From positions 41,610,490 through 41,674,489 of the forward strand of contig NC_090709.1 of assembly GCF_040954835.1 (NCBI RefSeq): DNA of 64,000 nt. The letters run 5' to 3'. Position numbers and translations under genes: made by a program. Positions 45,955 to 58,595 of this stretch are shown piece after piece (position 1 is the stretch's first letter; each line of letters starts with the position of its first letter). This DNA is from Lepisosteus oculatus. Taxonomy: Eukaryota > Chordata > Actinopteri > Semionotiformes > Lepisosteidae. The notes below the pieces were generated by a model. It was not told where the DNA came from. It was given only the letters and a program-made list of their open reading frames with translations, and ran no database searches.

Positions 45955-47985
45955 GCGCTCCTCCTCCTCGTCCGATCTGTACAGGACTGGAGAGACACTC
46001 AGTCTGATCACCTCCAGCCTCACCCTCACACTCCTCCTCCTCAGATCTGTACAGGACTGGAGAGACACTCAGTCTGATCACCTCCAGCCTCACCCTCACA
46101 CTCCTCCTCCTCAGATCTGTACAGGACTGGAGAGACACTCAGTCTGATCGCCTCCAGCTTCACCCTCACACTCCTCCTCCTCCTCAGATCTGTACAGGAC
46201 TGGAGAGACACTCAGTCTGATCGCCTCCAGCTTCACCCTCGCACTCCTCCTCCCCCGATCTGTACAGGACTGGAGAGACACTCAGTCTGATCGCCTCCAG
46301 CTTCACCCTCACACTCCTCCTCCCCCGATCTGTACAGGACTGGAGAGACACTCAGTCTGATCACCTCCAGCCTCACCCTCACACTCCTCCTCCTCCTCAG
46401 ATCTGTACAGGACTGGAGAGACACTCAGTCTGATCACCTCCAGCCTCACCCTCACACTCCTCCTCCTCCTCAGATCTGTACAGGACTGGAGAGACACTCA
46501 GTCTGATCGCCTCCAGCTTCACCCTCACACTCCTCCTCCTCAGATCTGTACAGGACTGGAGAGACACTCAGTCTGATCACCTCCAGCCTCACCCTCACAC
46601 TCCTCCTCCTCCTCAGATCTGTACAGGACTGGAGAGACACTCAGTCTGATCACCTCCAGCTTCACCCTCACACTCCTCCTCCTCAGATCTGTACAGGACT
46701 GGAGAGACACTCAGTCTGATCGCCTCCAGCTTCACCCTCACACTCCTCCTCCTCAGATCTGTACAGGACTGGAGAGACACTCAGTCTGATCACCTCCAGC
46801 TTCACCCTCACACTCCTCCTCCTCCTCAGATCTGTACAGGACTGGAGAGACACTCAGTCTGATCACCTCCAGCTTCACCCTCACACTCCTCCTCCTCCTC
46901 AGATCTGTACAGGACTGGAGAGACACTCAGTCTGATCGCCTCCAGCCTCACCCTCGCACTCCTCCTCCTCCTCAGATCTGTACAGGACTGGAGAGACACT
47001 CAGTCTGATCACCTCCAGCTTCACCCTCACACTCCTCCTCCTCAGATCTGTACAGGACTGGAGAGACACTCAGTCTGATCACCTCCAGCTTCACCCTCAC
47101 ACTCCTCCTCCTCAGATCTGTACAGGACTGGAGAGACACTCAGTCTGATCACCTCCAGCTTCACCCTCACACTCCTCCTCCTCAGATCTGTACAGGACTG
47201 GAGAGACACTCAGTCTGATCACCTCCAGCTTCACCCTCACACTCCTCCTCCTCCTCAGATCTGTACAGGACTGGAGAGACACTCAGTCTGATCACCTCCA
47301 GCTTCACCCTAGCACTCCTCCTCCTCCTCCTCAGATCTGTACAGGACTGGAGAGACACTCAGTCTGATCACCTCCAGCTTCACCCTCACACTCCTCCTCC
47401 TCCTCAGATCTGTAGAGGACTGGAGAGACACTCAGTCTGATCACCTCCAGCTTCACCCTCACACTCCTCCTCCTCCTCAGATCTGTAGAGGACTGGAGAG
47501 ACACTCAGTCTGATCACCTCCAGCTTCACCCTCACACTCCTCCTCCTCAGATCTGTACAGGACTGGAGAGACACTCAGTCTGATCACCTCCAGCTTCACC
47601 CTCACACTCCTCCTCCTCAGATCTGTACAGGACTGGAGAGACACTCAGTCTGATCACCTCCAGCTTCACCCTCACACTCCTCCTCCTCAGATCTGTACAG
47701 GACTGGAGAGACACTCAGTCTGATCACCTCCAGCCTCACCCTCACACTCCTCCTCCTCAGATCTGTACAGGACTGGAGAGACACTCAGTCTGATCACCTC
47801 CAGCTTCACCCTCACACTCCTCCTCCTCCTCAGATCTGTACAGGACTGGAGAGACACTCAGTCTGATCACCTCTAGCTTCACCCTCACACTCCTCCTCCT
47901 CCTCAGATCTGTACAGGACTGGAGAGACACTCAGTCTGATCACCTCCAGCCTCACCCTCACACTCCTCCTCCTCCTCAGATCCGT
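45955..47985. repeat. 67-70-bp minisatellite (cagatctgtacaggactgga)
   Basis: About 29 copies of cagatctgtacaggactgga, gagacactcagtctgatcac, ctccagcttcaccctcacac and (TCC)n. Sites cac/cgc and cttc/cctc vary in blocks. (TCC)n number sets unit length at 67, 70 or 73. Confidence 0.95.
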
Positions 47986-48395
47986 ACAGCACTGCGCAGA
48001 GACCCGGTTTTACTCCATCGAGTCAGAAACAGAACAGAATTTTGCTCATTTAGCTCAGAGAAGGAACATCCTGGGTTTAAAACAACAATCGTGCAAAACC
48101 GAACCCACCGGCTCTGCTTATCGCTGGGACGCTAGAAAACCCCAACGCTGTGAGCCTTTCACAAGGACAGATTTGGCAGGCTGATCAGAGAGCTCGTCAG
48201 GGGAGGGGAGGCTGCTGTTAATTACTGATGTGTTTTTGAAGCAGACGGGACTCTCTCTTCGCGAGGAGCTGTGTGTCTGGGAGCGCACACACAGTCTGGC
48301 GGACGAGAGGAACCCGTCTGCCTCACTCGGTCGCTCAAGAGCCGCTTTAAGTGAATCACTTAATTTCAGGCTCTTGACTTAATGTGTCCCTCCAC
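47986..48395. other. Unique sequence, no gene seen
   Basis: Less repetitive DNA with no recognised exon. It lies in what may be the 5' intron of the RGS gene. Confidence 0.35.
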
Positions 48396-48397
48396 TC

Positions 48398-49185
48398 TCC
48401 CCCCGGCTCTCTCTCCAGGACAGGGTCACAGACTGGGGGAGCTGGAGTCTGTCCCAGCAAGCAACAGGCACGAGGCAGGGCTCACCCTGGACAGGACAGC
48501 AGTCCATCACAGGACACACACACACACACCCTGGACAGGACAGCAGTCCATCACAGGACACACACACACGCACACACCCTGGACAGGACAGCAGTCCATC
48601 ACAGGACACACACACACACTCACACACCCTGGACAGGACACCAGTCCATCACAGGACACACACACACACTCACACACCCTGGACAGGACACCAGTCCATC
48701 ACAGGACACACACACACACTCACACACCCTGGACAGGACACCAGTCCATCACAGGACACACACACACACACACACCCTGGACAGGACACCAGTCCATCAC
48801 AGGACACACACACACACACACACCCTGGACAGGACACACACACACACACCCTGGACAGGACACCAGTCCATCACAGGACACACACACACCCTGGACAGGA
48901 CACCAGTCCATTACAGGACACACACACACACCCTGGACAGGACACCAGTCCATTACAGGACACACAGACACACCCTGGACAGGACACCAGTCCATCACAG
49001 GACACACACACACACACACACACCCCAAGGCCAGTTTTCCCAGAAGTCAATTCACCCACCAGCCTGGCTCTGGACTGTGGGAGGAAACTGGAGCACCTGG
49101 AGGACACCCACACAAACAGGGAGAACGTGCAGACTCCACACAGACAGCACCCCCCCAGGTCCAGCACTGAGCCCAGGGCCCAGTG
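48398..49185 (+). repeat. Family A array with both flanks of its dispersed element
   Basis: Left flank ctctctccaggacagggtca and gctggagtctgtcccagcaa; right flank gaagtcaattcacccaccag, ctctggactgtgggaggaaa and agaacgtgcagactccacac. About eleven 50 bp units lie between. The best preserved complete host element in the window. Confidence 0.9.
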
Positions 49186-49730
49186 CCGACACCCCTGCGC
49201 CCCCCTGCTCGACTTATTTTTCAGATTTCAGTCCAGAGCCCTGAGCCCCCAGTTCCAGACCCCCGCCACTCCCGATGTAAAGACGCCCTGCCCTCCTGCC
49301 TCTCTGACACGCCCCCCCCCCATCAGGGACCCCAAGATCTGCCTGGTTCCTGCTCGATCGTGTGTCCGCTGTAGGATTTCACCCAGAAAGCAAGCAACTC
49401 AAGAGAAACAAGACAAGCACTTCTTCCGCAAAGACAGTCACGCAAGCCCTCAAAAAAAAAAAAACGGTCGATCAGATATCTGTCTTACGACGAGAACGCT
49501 GTCAGTTTGCTCGCAGGACGGACTCCAGATCTTGGCATTTAGGCAAGGAAAAAAAAAGGGCAAAACTTGCAACTCCGGTTCTGACGCTGAACGGGGACAA
49601 CACCCTCCCCAGTTATATCAAGGCACCACTGCTTTTCACTGGGACGACAGGTCACTTCAGAGCCGATCTTCAGCTGGAAATCAACATTTGAATCGACTGA
49701 ATCGGTTCTGAACACAAACCACAGTGGACC
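49186..49730. other. Unique sequence, no gene seen
   Basis: No exon recognised on either strand. 49262-49300 (cgccactcccgatgtaaaga) may be a decayed family D end. Confidence 0.35.
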
Positions 49731-49732
49731 AT

Positions 49733-50190
49733 AGTGTCCTGACTGGAGGAGCTCACCCAGCTGTGTCTGGAGAGAAGCCAGGGTATCGGCTTTGTTCCAC
49801 ACCCCCACCACCCTCTGTGTACAGTAGAGCCTCCTGTCCTGACTGGAGGAGCTCACCCAGCTGTGTCTGGAGAGAAGCCGGGGTATCGGCTTCAACCACA
49901 GGGCTGGGCAGCTTGTTCCACACCCCCGCCACCCTCTGCGTACAGAAGAGCCTCCTGTCCTGACTGGAGGAGCTCACCCAGCTGTGTCCTGAGAGAAGCC
50001 AGGGTATCGGCTTCAACCACAGGGCTGGGCAGCTTGTTCCACACCCCCGCCCCCCTCTGTGTACAGAAGAGCCTCCTGTCCTGACTGGAGGAGCTCACCC
50101 AGCTGTGTCTGGAGAGAAGCCGGGGTATCGGCTTCAACCACAGGGCTGGGCAGCCTGTTCCACACCCCCGCCCCCCTCTGTGTACAGAAG
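49733..50190 (-). repeat. Family D minisatellite, about 3.8 copies
   Basis: 121 bp units (first one shortened to about 90 bp) with gttccacacccccgccaccc in place of gttccccacccccacc. Confidence 0.92.
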
Positions 50191-50446
50191 TCCCTTCAGC
50201 CCCCGGGGGGTGAGAAGCTGCCTGGCGATGGCCTAGATCAGGGTCTTCCCGCCTGCCCGGCTGGCTGTCGGGGGGAGCGCACACCCCCCCTACGCTAATC
50301 TCCCCGCGGCGACAGGATCTGCCTTAATCCCCCCCAGACCCCACCCCGGCCTCCAGTGTTGATGAGCGGAGATAATCCTGCTGCTGGGGCAGAGAGGAGG
50401 TGAGGGATTACTGCACGCGTGTGAGCCAGGAGACACACAGAGAGAC
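50190..50446. other. Unique GC-rich sequence, no gene seen
   Basis: No gene recognised. Confidence 0.35.
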
Positions 50447-51533
50447 ACACTGACCCCTCCAGGACCAGGACTGGACAGCCCTGCTTTAAAGACCCCTGGA
50501 GACTCTGCAGACACACACACACACACACTGACCCCTCCAGGACCAGGACTGGACAGCCCTGCTTTAAAGACCCCTGGAGACTCTGCAGACACACACACTG
50601 ACCCCTCCAGGACCAGGACTGGACAGCCCTGCTTTAAAGACCCCTGGAGACTCTGCAGACACACACACACACACACTGACCCCTCCAGGACCAGGACTGG
50701 ACAGCCCTGCTTTAAAGACCCCTGGAGACTCTGCAGACACACACACACACACACACACTGACCCCTCCAGGACCAGGACTGGACAGCCCTGCTTTAAAAA
50801 CCCCTGGAGACTCTGCAGACACACACACACACTGACCCCTCCAGGACCAGGACTGGACAGCCCTGCTTTAAAGACCCCTGGAGACTCTGCAGACACACAC
50901 ACACACTGACCCCTCCAGGAGCAGGACTGGACAGCCCTGCTTTAAAGACCCCTGGAGACTCTGCACACACACACACACTGACCCCTCCAGGACCAGGACT
51001 GGACAACCCTGCTTTAAAGACCCCTGGAGACTCTGCAGACACACACACTGACCCCTCCAGGACCAGGACTGGACAGCCCTGCTTTAAAGACCCCTGGAGA
51101 CTCTGCACACACACACACACACTGACCCCTCCAGGACCAGGACTGGACAGCCCTGCTTTAAAGACCCCTGGAGACTCTGCAGACACACACACACACGCAC
51201 TGACCCCTCCAGGACCAGGACTGGACAGCCCTGCTTTAAAGACCCCTGGAGACTCTGCAGACACACACACACACGCACTGACCCCTCCAGGACCAGGACT
51301 GGACAGCCCTGCTTTAAAGACCCCTGGAGACTCTGCACACACACACACACACACTGACCCCTCCAGGACCAGGACTGGACAGCCCTGCTTTAAAGACTCC
51401 TGGAGACTCTGCAGACACACACACACTGACCCCTCCAGGACCAGGACTGGACAGCCCTGCTTTAAAGACCCCTGGAAACTCTGCAGACACACACACTGAC
51501 CCCTCCAGGACCAGGACTGGACAGCCCTGCTTA
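50447..51533. repeat. Family B minisatellite, largest array
   Basis: About 14 copies of the 76 bp unit, (CA) strand up. Variants: ctgcacac for ctgcagac, and gcactgac for acactgac. Confidence 0.95.
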
Positions 51534-52389
51534 AGCCCAGCGATGTCCTATTTGTGATTGAATTCTCCATGAGAGTACTTTTCTGCTCTCAGTTTTACTA
51601 CCCTTCCAGTGCAGAGCGCCGGTATTTATTTAATAACCGCCCAGAACGAGGAGGACCCTCTGGATCCAAACAAGATTTTTTTTTTTTTACTCTTTCTCGG
51701 GAACTGCACTGCTCCGGTAAAAAAAATAAATATATAAACACTTTTTTTCCGCCCTTTCTGTCGGGGCCCATGAGTGTCGTCGTGTTATCGAAGGTAAACC
51801 TTCGCGATTTTTCTCGCTGGGAAGAGACGAGGAGTTTCACTGCAAAATTCAATATCGCAACAACTTCCCACAAACGGATGGGAAACACACACACACAAAC
51901 ACACACACACACACGGAGAAAGAAAGAAAAGAGTCGATTTTACCGTACCTCAGGAAATCCGTGACAATGACCCGCACGATACCCGTGGTTGTTAATATTC
52001 AGGTTTTTTTTTCTGTTTTAAATCAAACCCTGGTTTTTTTTTTTGGTTTTTTTTTACCTCGGACCCGCCAAGAAGTGTTTTTTTCTGAACGCCAGAATAA
52101 AAATTACAAAACCGCCGTCGTAAAAAACAAAAAATGGAAGGAAGAGAGAGAAATAATCAACAATATTTCACGGTTTTCGTCGACGGGGGGGGTTTGTTTT
52201 GTTGGTGCCGGGGTTACCTGTCTACCTGGTCGCACCGCCCGGACGACACCTGCGTGACCGCGTCCGCCTCCGTGTGCGTGTCCGAGTGACAGGCAAGAGC
52301 AGACGGTCCTGACAAAGTTTGCGTGGAAACTTCCACGACGATGGCACACCCCCCCACACCTAACCTCCACCCACTTCTTGGTCAGCAGA

Positions 52390-52437
<48 letters not shown>

Positions 52438-52775
52438 CACGAACCCACTCGTGGCGAGACCCGAGCGTGTTTTACCTGGACCCCCAGCGCACGTCGGTGT
52501 CCCGTCACCGGCTTGTTGATCGGAGATCCCGGGCGGGGGTGGGGTTTGGTGTGCGTGGGGTTCGGCCCCCCCCGGCCCGCCCGGGCGAACACGTCACGGG
52601 GCTGTGTGGCGAGCGTGGGGCCGCTGTGGACCGGACCGGACCGGGCTGGCGAGCGAGCGAGCAGTCGCGCTGCTGGGACTCCAGCGGTGTCTCCGTCAGC
52701 TGTGAGGGGGGGAGAGGAGAGTCTCGCCTTCCGGTCCCGGGATTCCTCCGCCCACACAGGCGCGCAGAAACACAC
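51534..52775 (-). promoter_or_regulatory. Unique then CpG-rich region, candidate RGS gene promoter
   Basis: 51534-52200 is unique, with several T-rich runs. 52200-52770 is CpG-dense, with (AAT)n at 52389-52436 and a ggaccggaccggaccggg run at 52628-52644. A minus-strand donor at about 52473 (GGGGGTCCAG then GTAAAACACG) could end a non-coding first exon for the RGS gene at 44 kb. No coding exon recognised. Role inferred. Confidence 0.3.
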
Positions 52776-55700
52776 ACACACAGTAAACACACACTCCTGT
52801 TCCCTCTCTCACACACACAGTAAACACACACTCCTGTTCCCTCTCACACACACAGTAAACACACACTCCTGTTCTCTCACACACACAGTAAACACACACT
52901 CCTGTTCCCTCTCTCACACACACAGTAAACACACACTCCTGTTCCCTCTCACACACACAGTAAACACACACTCCTGTTCCCTCTCACACACACAGTAAAC
53001 ACACACTCCTGTTCCCTCACACACACAGTAAACACACACTCCTGTTCCCTCACACACACACAGTAAACACACACTCCTGTTCCCTCTCACACACACACAG
53101 TAAACACACACTCCTGTTCCCTCTCTCACACACACAGTAAACACACACTCCTGTTCTCACACACACACAGTAAACACACACTCCTGTTCCCTCTCTCACA
53201 CACAGTAAACACACACTCCTGTTCTCACACACACACAGTAAACACACACTCCTGTTCCCTCTCACACACACAGTAAACACACACACTCCTGTTCCCTCTC
53301 ACACACACTCCTGTTCCCTCACTCACACAGTAAACACACACTCCTGTTCCCTCACACACACACAGTAAACACACACTCCTGTTCCCTCTCGCACACACAG
53401 TAAACACGCACTCCTGTTCCCTCTCTCACACACAGTAAACACACACCCCTGTTCCCTCTCACACACACAGTAAACACACACTCCTGTTCCCTCTCTCACA
53501 CACACAGTAAACACACACCCCTGTTCCCTCTCTCACACACACAGTAAACACACACTCCTGTTCCCTCACACACACACAGTAAACACACACTCCTGTTCCC
53601 TCACACACACACACAGTAAACACACACTCCTGTTCCCTCACACACACAGTAAACACACACCCCTGTTCCCTCTCACACACACACAGTAAACACACACTCC
53701 TGTTCCCTCTCACACACACTGTAAACACACACCCCTGTTCCCTCTCACACACACAGTAAACACACACTCCTGTTCCCTCTCTCACACACAGTAAACACAC
53801 ACTCCTGTTCCCTCTCTCACACACACAGTAAACACACACTCCTGTTCCCTCACACACACACACAGTAAACACACACACTCCTGTTCCCTCTCACACACAC
53901 AGTAAACACACACTCCTGTTCCCTCTCTCACACACACAGTAAACACACACTCCTGTTCCCTCTCACACACACAGTAAACACACACTCCTGTTCCCTCTCA
54001 CACACACAGTAAACACACACTCCTGTTCTCACACACACACAGTAAACACACACTCCTGTTCCCTCTCACACACACAGTAAACACACACTCCTGTTCCCTC
54101 ACACACACACAGTAAACACACACTCCTGTTCCCTCTCTCACTCACAGTAAACACACACCCCTGTTCCCTCTCACACACACAGTAAACACACACTCCTGTT
54201 CCCTCTCACACACACAGTAAACACACACTCCTGTCCCTCTCTCACACACACAGTAAACACACACTCCTGTTCCCTCACACACAGTAAACACACACTCCTG
54301 TTCCCTCACACACACAGTAAACACACACCCCTGTCCCTCTCTCACACACACAGTAAACACACACTCCTGTTCCCTCACACACACACAGTAAACACACACT
54401 CCTGTTCCCTCACACACACACAGTAAACACACACTCCTGTTCCCTCTCACACACACAGTAAACACACACCCCTGTTCCCTCTCTCACACACACAGTAAAC
54501 ACACACTCCTGTTCTCACACACACACAGTAAACACACACTCCTGTTCCCTCTCACACACACAGTAAACACACACTCCTGTTCCCTCACACACACAGTAAA
54601 CACACACCCCTGTTCCCTCACACACACAGTAAACACACACTCCTGTTCCCTCACACACACAGTAAACACACACCCCTGTTCTCTCACACACACAGTAAAC
54701 ACACACTCCTGTTCCCTCTCTCACACACACAGTAAACATACACTCCTGTTCCCTCACACACACAGTAAACACACACTCATGTTCCCTCTCTCACACACAG
54801 TAAACACACACTCCTGTTCCCTCTCACACACACACAGTAAACACACACTCCTGTTCCCTCTCACACACACAGTAAACACACACTCCTGTTCCCTCTCACA
54901 CACACTCCTGTTCCCTCACACACACAGTAAACACACACTCCTGTTCCCTCTCTCACACACACAGTAAACACACACACTCCTGTTCCCTCTCACACACACT
55001 CCTGTTCCCTCACACACACAGTAAACACACACTCCTGTTCCCTCTCACACACACAGTAAACACACACTCCTGTTCCCTCACACACACAATAAACACACAC
55101 TCCTGTTCCCTCTCTCACACACACAGTAAACACACACTCCTGTTCCCTCTCACACACACAGTAAACACACACTCCTGTTCCTTCACACACACAGTAAACA
55201 CACACTCCTGTTCCCTCTCACACACACAGTAAACACACACTCCTGTTCCCTCTCACACACACAGTAAACACACACTCCTGTTCCCTCACTCACACAGTAA
55301 ACACACACCCCTGTTCCCTCTCTCACACACACAGTAAACACACACTCCTGTTCCCTCTCACACACACACAGTAAACACACACTCCAGTTCCCTCACACAC
55401 ACAGTAAACACACACTCCTGTTCCCTCTCACACACACAGTAAACACACACTCCTGTTCCCTCACACACACAGTAAACACACACTCCTGTTCCCTCACACA
55501 CACAGTAAACACACACTCCTGTTCCCTCTCTCACACACACAGTAAACACACACTCCTGTTCCCTCTCACACACACAGTAAACACACACACCCCTGTTCCC
55601 TCACACACACAGTAAACACACACTCCTGTTCCCTCTCACACACACAGTAAACACACACTCCTGTTCCCTCTCTCACACACACAGTAAACACACACACCCC

Positions 55701-58316
55701 TGTTCCCTCTCACACACACACAGTAAACACACACTCCTGTTCCCTCTCTCACACACACAGTAAACACACACTCCTGTTCCCTCTCACACACACAGTAAAC
55801 ACACACTCCTGTTCCCTCTCTCACACACACAGTAAACACACACTCCTGTTCCCTCACACACACAGTAAACACACACCCCTGTTCCCTCACACACACAGTA
55901 AACATACACTCCTGTTCCCTCTCACACACACTCCTGTTCCCTCTCTCACACACACAGTAAACACACACACCCCTGTTCCCTCTCACACACACACAGTAAA
56001 CACACACTCCTGTTCCCTCTCTCACACACACAGTAAACACACACTCCTGTTCCCTCTCTCACACACACAGTAAACACACACTCCTGTTCCCTCACTCACA
56101 CAGTAAACACACACTCCTGTTCTCTCACCCACACAGTAAACACACACTCCTGTTCCCTCTCTCACACACACAGTAAACACACACTCCTGTTCCCTCTCAC
56201 ACACAGTAAACACACACTTCTGTTCCCTCTCACACACACAGTAAACACACACCCCTGTTCCCTCACACACACAGTAAACACACACTCCTGTTCCCTCTCT
56301 CACACACACAGTAAACACACACTCCTGTCCCTCTCTCACACACACAGTAAACACACACTCCTGTTCCCTCACACACACAGTAAACACACACCCCTGTCCC
56401 TCTCTCACACACACAGTAAACACACACTCCTGTTCCCTCACACACACAGTAAACACACACTCCTGTTCCCTCACACACACAGTAAACACACACTCCTGTT
56501 CCCTCTCTCACACACACAGTAAACACACACTCCTGTTCCCTCTCACACACACACAGTAAACACACACTCCTGTTCCCTCTCACACACACAGTAAACACAC
56601 ACCCCTGTCCCTCTCTCACACACACAGTAAACACACACTCCTGTTCCCTCACACACACAGTAAACACACACCCCTGTCCCTCTCTCACACACACAGTAAA
56701 CACACACTCCTGTTCCCTCACACACACAGTAAACACACACTCCTGTTCCCTCACACACACAGTAAACACACACTCCTGTTCCCTCTCTCACACACACAGT
56801 AAACACACACTCCTGTTCCCTCTCTCACACACACAGTAAACACACACTCCTGTCCCTCTCTCACACACACAGTAAACACACACCCCTGTTCCCTCACACA
56901 CACAGTAAACACACACTCCTGTTCCCTCTCTCACACACACAGTAAACACACACTCCTGTCCCTCTCTCACACACACAGTAAACACACACTCCTGTTCCCT
57001 CACACACACAGTAAACACACACCCCTGTCCCTCTCTCACACACACAGTAAACACACACTCCTGTTCCCTCACACACACAGTAAACACACACTCCTGTTCC
57101 CTCACACACACAGTAAACACACACTCCTGTTCCCTCTCTCACACACACAGTAAACACACACTCCTGTTCCCTCTCACACACACACAGTAAACACACACTC
57201 CTGTTCCCTCTCACACACACAGTAAACACACACTCCTGTTCCCTCACTCACACAGTAAACACACACTCCTGTTCCCTCACACACACAGTAAACACACACT
57301 CCTGTTCCCTCTCTCACACACAGTAAACACACACTCCTGTTCCCTCTCACACACACACAGTAAACACACACTCCTGTTCCCTCTCACACACACAGTAAAC
57401 ACACACTCCTGTTCCCTCTCACACACACTCCTGTTCCCTCACACACACAGTAAACACACACTCCTGTTCCCTCTCTCACACACACAGTAAACACACACAC
57501 TCCTGTTCCCTCTCACACACACTCCTGTTCCCTCACACACACAGTAAACACACACTCCTGTTCCCTCTCACACACACAGTAAACACACACTCCTGTTCCC
57601 TCACACACACAATAAACACACACTCCTGTTCCCTCTCTCACACACACAGTAAACACACACTCCTGTTCCCTCTCACACACACAGTAAACACACACTCCTG
57701 TTCCTTCACACACACAGTAAACACACACTCCTGTTCCCTCACACACACACAGTAAACACACACTCCTGTTCCCTCACACACACACAGTAAACACACACCC
57801 CTGTTCCCTCTCACACACACAGTAAACACACACTCCTGTTCCCTCTCACACACACAGTAAACACACACTCCTGTTCCCTCTCACACACACAGTAAACACA
57901 CACTCCTGTTCCCTCACTCACACAGTAAACACACACCCCTGTTCCCTCTCTCACACACACAGTAAACACACACTCCTGTTCCCTCTCACACAGAGTAAAC
58001 ACACACTCCTGTTCCCTCTCACACACACACAGTAAACACACACTCCTGTTCCCTCTCACACACACACAGTAAACACACACTCCTGTTCCCTCACACACAC
58101 AGTAAACACACACTCCTGTTCCCTCTCACACACACAGTAAACACACACTCCTGTTCCCTCACACACACTCCTGTTCCCTCTCACACACACAGTAAACACA
58201 CACTCCTGTTCCCTCTCACACACACAGTAAACACACACTCCTGTTCCCTCACACACACAGTAAACACACACTCCTGTTCCCTCTCTCACACACACAGTAA
58301 ACACACACTCCTGTTA
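52776..58316. repeat. 37-bp satellite-like array, 5.5 kb
   Basis: About 150 copies of gtaaacacacactcctgttc then cctctctcacacacaca, 33-41 bp depending on CA and CT counts. Rare marker variants (caataaac, ccttcacac, double-truncated units) recur 2522 bp apart (for example 55089 and 57611), so the array contains a higher-order duplication. No element flank is visible. All Cys/Val-rich frames are artefacts. Confidence 0.97.
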
Positions 58317-58533
58317 CTGTTTCAAACGACAGAGAAAGCCGGGACATCATTTTCCAAGAAGAGCTGCTGGAGTCGCATTCCGTCGTCCAGGAGAACACAA
58401 ACAAGGCTGGACACACTCCTACTGAACACTCTGCTGATGCAGATCATAATAATTATTATTACTGAACACTCTTCTGTCCAGCTGCAACCCCATCGTCCAG
58501 CACAGCGTCACGGGTGAGACAGGGTGTGCCCCC

Positions 58534-58585
<52 letters not shown>

Positions 58586-58595
58586 CCACAAGGAC
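58317..58595. other. Spacer between two arrays, with (AAT)n
   Basis: Short unique sequence with ataataattattattactga and (AAT)n at 58534-58582. No gene. Confidence 0.7.

Noticed and set aside
52776-58316. CRISPR-like regular repeats
   Set aside because: Repeats are contiguous with no unique spacers, have CA/CT slippage and sit in a vertebrate genome.
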